Assembly (NCBI GenBank): GCA_016185125.1
Contig: JACPOC010000027.1
Coordinates: 62,001 to 126,000 of the forward strand
DNA from: Bacteroidota bacterium
GTDB lineage: Bacteria; Bacteroidota; Bacteroidia; B-17B0; Aurantibacillaceae
Direction of reading: 5' to 3'
DNA length: 64,000 nt
Part shown: piece by piece, positions 60,026 through 64,000 of the stretch
Position numbering within the stretch: position 1 is the first letter of the stretch
Layout: every line of letters begins with the position of its first letter
Notes under the pieces: generated by a model
Seen by the model: only the letters and a program-made list of their open reading frames with translations
Databases searched by the model: none
Told to the model about the DNA's origin: nothing
Position numbers and translations under genes: made by a program

Positions 60026-61022
60026 GTTTTGTAGAAAGAACAATGTTTGATTTGTTCAGTTGCTTTCCATCAATAATATCCAGCAGTAACAAGGAAGCGT
60101 TTTTGCCTATCTCTTCAATGGGTTGAGATACAGAAGTTACCTTTTTTTCAATAATATTAAATAATTCTATATCATCAAAACAAGCGATTTTTAAGTTGGC
60201 CCCAAATTTTTCAAATTCTTTTTGCCGGATAGTTTTTAAAATGGCGGTGGCAAGGTGATTATTAAGAGCGTAAATTCCATCAAGATCAGGATGCTTACGC
60301 ATAAGTTCTTTTAAAGCAGTTTCTGTATCGGCCATAATATTATCAAAACCAATCAGCTTTATCAGGCTTTTATCGGCTTTTATTTTATTTTTTATAAACG
60401 CTTGGTTATAACCATTAATGCGGTCTTCAATAGTACTTAAATAAGATGGTGTAATTGAAAAACAGGCAATTTTTTTGCAACCGTTTTTTATAAGATGCGT
60501 GGTTGCTTCAAGTGAACCGCCGTAATTATCAGTTACTACATAATTTGTTTTAAATAAAGGCAAAAGGCGATCAATAAAAACAATTGGAGTTTTTGCAAAG
60601 CGCGGCTTATCATAAAAGGAAGAATCTTTAAAGGTTGTTGAAACAATTACCCCGTCAACACCCTGTTGATTCAGCATCATTTCAACAAGCCGTTTTTCTT
60701 TTTCTTCATTTTCTTCGGTGCTGCACACCATTAAATTATAGCCCCGGTCAAATAAAACATGCTCAATATTTTTTGCAATGGTTGAATAAAAAGGATTTGA
60801 AATATCCGCTACAATTAAACCAATAAAATGACTTTTTCCCGTGCGCAATGCTTTTGCAAATTTATTGGGCGTGTAATCTAGTTGACCAACAGCTTCCAGA
60901 ACTGCTTCCTGCGTTTTTTTACTTATTCCGTATTGATTTCCCTTACCATTTAAAACCATGGAAATAAGAGTTTTTGAATAACCAAGTTGTTTGGAGAGGT
61001 CTTCGAGTTGTAATCTTTTCAT
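60012..61022 (-). CDS. LacI-family transcriptional regulator
   Basis: 336 residues: N-terminal helix-turn-helix about 3-55 (LEDLSKQLGYSKTLISMVLN, then hinge LDYTPNKFAKALRTGKS) and a periplasmic-binding-protein-like sensor domain (about 62-336; HFIGLIVADISNPFYSTIAK, GVDGVIVSTT). Effector and targets are unknown. Opposite the aminotransferase gene across a 239-base spacer that could hold its operator. Confidence 0.92.
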   Translation of the reverse strand: MKRLQLEDLSKQLGYSKTLISMVLNGKGNQYGISKKTQEAVLEAVGQLDYTPNKFAKALRTGKSHFIGLIVADISNPFYSTIAKNIEHVLFDRGYNLMVCSTEENEEKEKRLVEMMLNQQGVDGVIVSTTFKDSSFYDKPRFAKTPIVFIDRLLPLFKTNYVVTDNYGGSLEATTHLIKNGCKKIACFSITPSYLSTIEDRINGYNQAFIKNKIKADKSLIKLIGFDNIMADTETALKELMRKHPDLDGIYALNNHLATAILKTIRQKEFEKFGANLKIACFDDIELFNIIEKKVTSVSQPIEEIGKNASLLLLDIIDGKQLNKSNIVLSTKLIER

Positions 61023-61199
61023 GGTGCGAAGGGGTTAAATTAATCTTAAAACTCTTATTAGTATTATAAATCTAATCTTAATAATATGAAATGTGAAATA
61101 TTTTAAATGGATTTAGATAGACTATCGGGTCTTGAATGACCAAATAGCATTTTTATAGCCTAAATAGCCTAAAAAGTGGTATTTAAATTAAATATATTA

Positions 61200-61230
61200 T
61201 TTGTTTAATGTTTTTAATGATTTAGGTTTG
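61200..61230 (+). promoter_or_regulatory. Promoter of the aminotransferase gene
   Basis: TTTG (61200-61203), 19 bases, TAGGTTTG (61223-61230): full match to the Bacteroidota consensus. Transcription should start near 61236, 26 bases before the ATG at 61262. Confidence 0.7.
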
Positions 61231-61261
61231 TAAAAAAATAAATTCAACGTTTTCTCAGATT

Positions 61262-62518
61262 ATGAAAGTTTCCAAACTCGCACAAAATATTATTGGTTCC
61301 GAAATTATTAAACTCGCCGCTGAAGTAAATGAAAAAGTAAAGCAAGGTGAAAAAATATATAACCTTACCATTGGAGATTTTAATCCTAAAGAATTTCCTA
61401 TTCCCGATGAATTAAAACAATTAATCGTGGATGCTTATTTTGCCAATCAAACAAATTATCCTGCCGCGGATGGTATGCTGGAATTACGCCAAGCAGTAAG
61501 CAATTTACTGAAGCAACGAGGCGGATTGGATTATAAAAGCGATGAGATCTTAATAGCGGGCGGAGCAAGGCCGGTAATTTATTCTATTTTCAGAGCGCTG
61601 GTAGATGAAGGCGATACGGTAATTTTTGCGGTTCCATCGTGGAACAATAATCATTACAGCTATCTTACCTCGGCTAAACAAGTTGTAATTGAAGCAAAAG
61701 CCGATAATAATTTTATGCCCAGTGCAGCCGATATAAAGCCTCATATTTCACAGGCTTCATTGGTGGCTTTATGCTCGCCGCAAAACCCAACAGGCACTGT
61801 TTTTACAAAAGAGGGACTTGAAGAAATTTGTGATTTGATTCTGGAAGAAAATAAAAAACGCAACCAAGATCAGAAGCCGGTTTATTTGATGTATGATCAA
61901 ATTTATTGGGCGCTTACATTGGGCGATGTTAAACATTTTGACCCTGTAAGCCTTCGTCCGGAAATGAAAAACTACACGGTGTTTGTAGATGGCATTTCTA
62001 AATCTCTTTCCGCTACCGGAGTAAGGGTAGGGTGGAGTATGGGGCCCAAGTTTATTATCGATAAGATGAAGGCTATTTTAACGCACATAGGCGCCTGGGC
62101 ACCCAAAGCCGAGCAAATGGCCACAGCCGCTTACTTAACACAGTTAGATAAATACGATGCTTTTTTAATCACTCAAAAACAAAAAATAAGCGAACGCCTT
62201 ACCGGTTTTCACAAAGGCTTTCAACAATTAAAATCGGAAGGTTTTAATGTGGATTCCATTACGCCGCAAGCCGCTATTTATTTAACTGCAAGGTTTTCCC
62301 TGCACGGTAAAAAAACAGCTAACGGTTCGGTGTTAACTACCACAAAAGATGTCACTAAATATTTATTGGATGAAGCTAAATTGGCCATTGTGCCTTTTTA
62401 TGCGTTTGGGGCTTCTGAAAATTCTGACTGGTATCGCTTATCAGTAGGAACTTGCAGTGTTAAGGATGTTGATGGAATCATCAGTAATCTCAGGGCTGCG
62501 TTGCAGAAGCTTTCCTAA
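61262..62518 (+). CDS. PLP-dependent class I/II aminotransferase (aspartate aminotransferase-like)
   Basis: 418 residues, fold type I. The PLP lysine is Lys247 in DGISKSLSATGVRVGW; other marks are GGARPVIYSIF, ALCSPQNPTGTVFT (Asn for PLP ring) and the C-terminal Arg in WYRLSVGTCS. Transfers amino groups, probably between aspartate or an aromatic amino acid and 2-oxoglutarate; specificity not clear. Single gene with a clear promoter and terminator. Confidence 0.9.
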   Translation: MKVSKLAQNIIGSEIIKLAAEVNEKVKQGEKIYNLTIGDFNPKEFPIPDELKQLIVDAYFANQTNYPAADGMLELRQAVSNLLKQRGGLDYKSDEILIAGGARPVIYSIFRALVDEGDTVIFAVPSWNNNHYSYLTSAKQVVIEAKADNNFMPSAADIKPHISQASLVALCSPQNPTGTVFTKEGLEEICDLILEENKKRNQDQKPVYLMYDQIYWALTLGDVKHFDPVSLRPEMKNYTVFVDGISKSLSATGVRVGWSMGPKFIIDKMKAILTHIGAWAPKAEQMATAAYLTQLDKYDAFLITQKQKISERLTGFHKGFQQLKSEGFNVDSITPQAAIYLTARFSLHGKKTANGSVLTTTKDVTKYLLDEAKLAIVPFYAFGASENSDWYRLSVGTCSVKDVDGIISNLRAALQKLS

Positions 62519-62547
62519 TTTATCTGAATCATTTTATAACAACAAAA

Positions 62548-62580
62548 AATCCGTCTTAAATTTTAAGGCGGATTTTTTTT
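62548..62580 (+). terminator. Intrinsic terminator of the aminotransferase gene
   Basis: Stem AATCCGTCTTAAA (62548-62560) / TTTAAGGCGGATT (62562-62574) with one G-U pair, then eight T. Confidence 0.85.
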
Positions 62581-62598
62581 GTCATTTCAAAAAGTAAA

Positions 62599-63118
62599 TT
62601 ACTCGATGATCAGTTTTTTGGTTGAAGTAGACGTGCTCGTTTTAATTTGAATTGCCTATAGGGTTATAAATTCCTCCGGTAGGGTATCGTCCAACATTAG
62701 CATTATCACTGTAAATACAAGTGCTGTCCCATGTGCCGCCCCAATTGGTGGAGATCATGGCAACTATGGCGCCGGAGTTACTGAACGGAGCCGCCGCATA
62801 GGTAGGACTTTTACGGTGTATAAATGAAACCGCGTTTAAATCGGGATTGTATTGCAAAGGTTTTTGTCCGTCAATTAACACGCCGTAGATATTGGTAGAA
62901 CTGGTAAAGTTATTCCAATTTGCAGAAGAGCTCGCTGCGGCTAAAGGTAAAGGTTGTAGGGGTGAAGATGCCGGCTTGGGATTTGGGCTCTCTATTTTTA
63001 AATAGGAAGGCCTTTGCGTGGTAAAATTATTTCTTTTGCGTGTGGACGTAACATTGTTTTGTCCTACTGAAATTACACAGCTTAAAATAGCTGCCAGGGT
63101 AATAAATTGATATTTCAT
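62599..63118 (-). pseudogene. Degraded T9SS-secreted protein: N-terminus joined to a C-terminal remnant out of frame
   Basis: The open frame 62642-63118 (158 residues) has a signal peptide (SCVISVGQ), a Pro/Ser-rich stretch and a segment AIVAMISTNWGGTWDSTCIY typical of the start of a large surface protein, then stops at GNSN. In another frame the next codons, 62599 to about 62645, read IKTSTSTSTKKLIIE and stop: the normal last residues of a T9SS sorting domain. The body of the protein and most of the sorting domain are missing. This fits an internal deletion; a misassembled repeat is the alternative. Confidence 0.7.
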
Positions 63119-63130
63119 AGTTATAAATAT

Positions 63131-63163
63131 AAAAAAAACCGCTCTTTTTTGGGAGCGGTTTTT
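63131..63163 (-). terminator. Intrinsic terminator of the T9SS gene at 63187
   Basis: Stem AACCGCTC (63137-63144) / GAGCGGTT (63153-63160), perfect 8 pairs, followed on the minus strand by eight T. Confidence 0.85.
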
Positions 63164-63186
63164 AATAATAAGTAAAAAAAAATTAT

Positions 63187-64000
63187 TTATTCAACAATTA
63201 GCTTTTTAGTAGCGCTAACACCACCAACTTTTACATTAACCATGTAAATGCCGGTTGTAAGGTTATTTAAACCAATGGTAATGTTGTTTTCACCAATCTG
63301 ACCATTTGCTTTTTGAGAAGCAACTAACTGACCTACAACATTATACACTTGAATAGAAACAACTGAATTGTCTTTTAAGTCGATAGATAAATTAGCATTA
63401 GCCGAAGTAGGGTTAGGATAAAGAACAGCGTTGTTTACAACCGCTAATTCGTTCTCGTTAATACCAACCACTGTTAATTTAAAATCTAATTGAGCAGCGC
63501 AAAACCAGTGTGCAATGTTAGTACCTGTGGCCGGAGCCGCTTCGTATGGCGCAGTAAGATTATCAATATGCGATACTGTAAACGGTATAGTAAGGGTACT
63601 GCTTTTTGAGGCATCTGAACCTACAGACATGGAACCAGAAACCGGAGCCATGTAATGTAATACAGATTTACCTGAAATAGCAGGATTAGGCTGGCCTGAA
63701 CCTGATGCTGTTAAATTACTCGCGTTAATTTTAGTTGGGCTAAGCTTGTAAGTTCCCATTCCGCCGGTACCGGTAATGTCCATTAAACGAACTTTAAGTT
63801 CTGGAGCAGCATTGTAGCTATGGTTACCCGGTTGAGCAAAGTTAGGGTTTGATTCAGCCCATGAGATTGCTACATACTTTCCATCAGCCGTGCGGCTTGC
63901 CTGAATACGGGCATCACATCCCAGTTTAGCAGCAGCCGACCAAGGATTTTGATTATATCCTGGATTTCCGGAAGTAGTAGAAGCATCTTCACTGGTTAAA
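63187..64000 (-). CDS. Secreted protein with T9SS type A sorting domain, C-terminal part
   Basis: The frame stays open to the right edge (271 codons seen), so the gene begins outside the window; the ATG at 63783 is internal. Upstream residues include NPWSAAAKLGCDARIQASRT and ADGKYVAISWAE, like a beta-propeller or lectin repeat. The last 80 residues are a T9SS type A domain: LYPNPTSANANLSIDLKDNS, IQVYNVVGQLVASQKANGQI, NLTTGIYMVNVKVGG and the end TKKLIVE. Its ending closely resembles the remnant (TKKLIIE) in the neighbouring degraded gene. Confidence 0.88.
   Translation of the reverse strand, partial: LTSEDASTTSGNPGYNQNPWSAAAKLGCDARIQASRTADGKYVAISWAESNPNFAQPGNHSYNAAPELKVRLMDITGTGGMGTYKLSPTKINASNLTASGSGQPNPAISGKSVLHYMAPVSGSMSVGSDASKSSTLTIPFTVSHIDNLTAPYEAAPATGTNIAHWFCAAQLDFKLTVVGINENELAVVNNAVLYPNPTSANANLSIDLKDNSVVSIQVYNVVGQLVASQKANGQIGENNITIGLNNLTTGIYMVNVKVGGVSATKKLIVE

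Noticed and set aside
61130-61200. Direct repeat TAGCCTAAATAGCCTAAA as a LacI operator
   Set aside because: It is not the palindrome expected for a LacI dimer and lies upstream of a complete promoter without clear overlap.

Overview
The window is chromosomal DNA from a member of the Bacteroidota, probably class Bacteroidia; I cannot place it more finely. Evidence: AT-rich sequence; several secreted proteins with type IX secretion (T9SS) C-terminal sorting domains; a PorP/SprF membrane protein; a SusC-type TonB-dependent receptor with an N-terminal carboxypeptidase-regulatory domain; class III glutamine synthetase; a short NuoG without the molybdopterin domain; bacillithiol enzyme BshC; no Shine-Dalgarno sequences; and promoters of the Bacteroidota form TTTG-N19..23-TAnnTTTG ahead of several genes.

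Layout. 1-3.7 kb (minus): 2-oxoglutarate dehydrogenase sucA and the start of sucB, with an MntA/HepT toxin-antitoxin pair lodged between them. 4.0-5.7 kb (minus): gatA and tatA. 5.8-21.3 kb (plus): a complete 14-subunit complex I operon, nuoA-N, interrupted between nuoF and nuoG by a TonB-C/TPR protein and a second MntA/HepT pair (HepT frameshifted), between nuoH and nuoI by a possible 29-residue ORF, and between nuoJ and nuoK by a four-helix-bundle protein. Many of its spacers carry related AT-rich repeat words. 21.4-33.1 kb (minus): two Sco-like proteins, a T9SS protein, bshC, a TPR/PD40 protein overlapping upp, a thiolase, a GHGN-rich secreted protein, a PaaI-type thioesterase, a cobalamin adenosyltransferase and a TonB-dependent receptor. 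33.3-40.1 kb (plus): a large T9SS protein split by a frameshift, glnN, and an AAA/DUF4143 ATPase bracketed by near-identical palindromic sequences. 40.3-44.8 kb (minus): an unknown protein, a YgiD-type dioxygenase, a two-domain universal stress protein and an engB operon with a GlsB-like acyltransferase. 44.9-46.5 kb (plus): a two-gene T9SS module. 46.5-53.6 kb: mixed housekeeping genes (yqeY, kdsB, M42 peptidase, EamA transporter, PaaG- and PaaY-like proteins). 53.7-57.4 kb (plus): two PAS/SpoIIE phosphatases flanking a membrane redoxin, preceded by a leader with a possible Cys-rich micro-ORF. 57.5-64 kb: OmpA lipoprotein, ybaB-nadE, SprT-like protein, LacI regulator, aminotransferase, a degraded T9SS gene, and a T9SS gene running off the right edge.

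How it fits together. SucAB feeds NADH to complex I. Sco proteins and TatA belong to envelope electron-transfer and export systems. T9SS cargo, PorP/SprF and the receptor describe a surface-active lifestyle. The most unusual features are accessory genes embedded in housekeeping respiratory operons, the palindrome-bracketed ATPase, and the PAS-SpoIIE/redoxin/PAS-SpoIIE cluster. No tRNA, rRNA, CRISPR array or insertion sequence was recognised.
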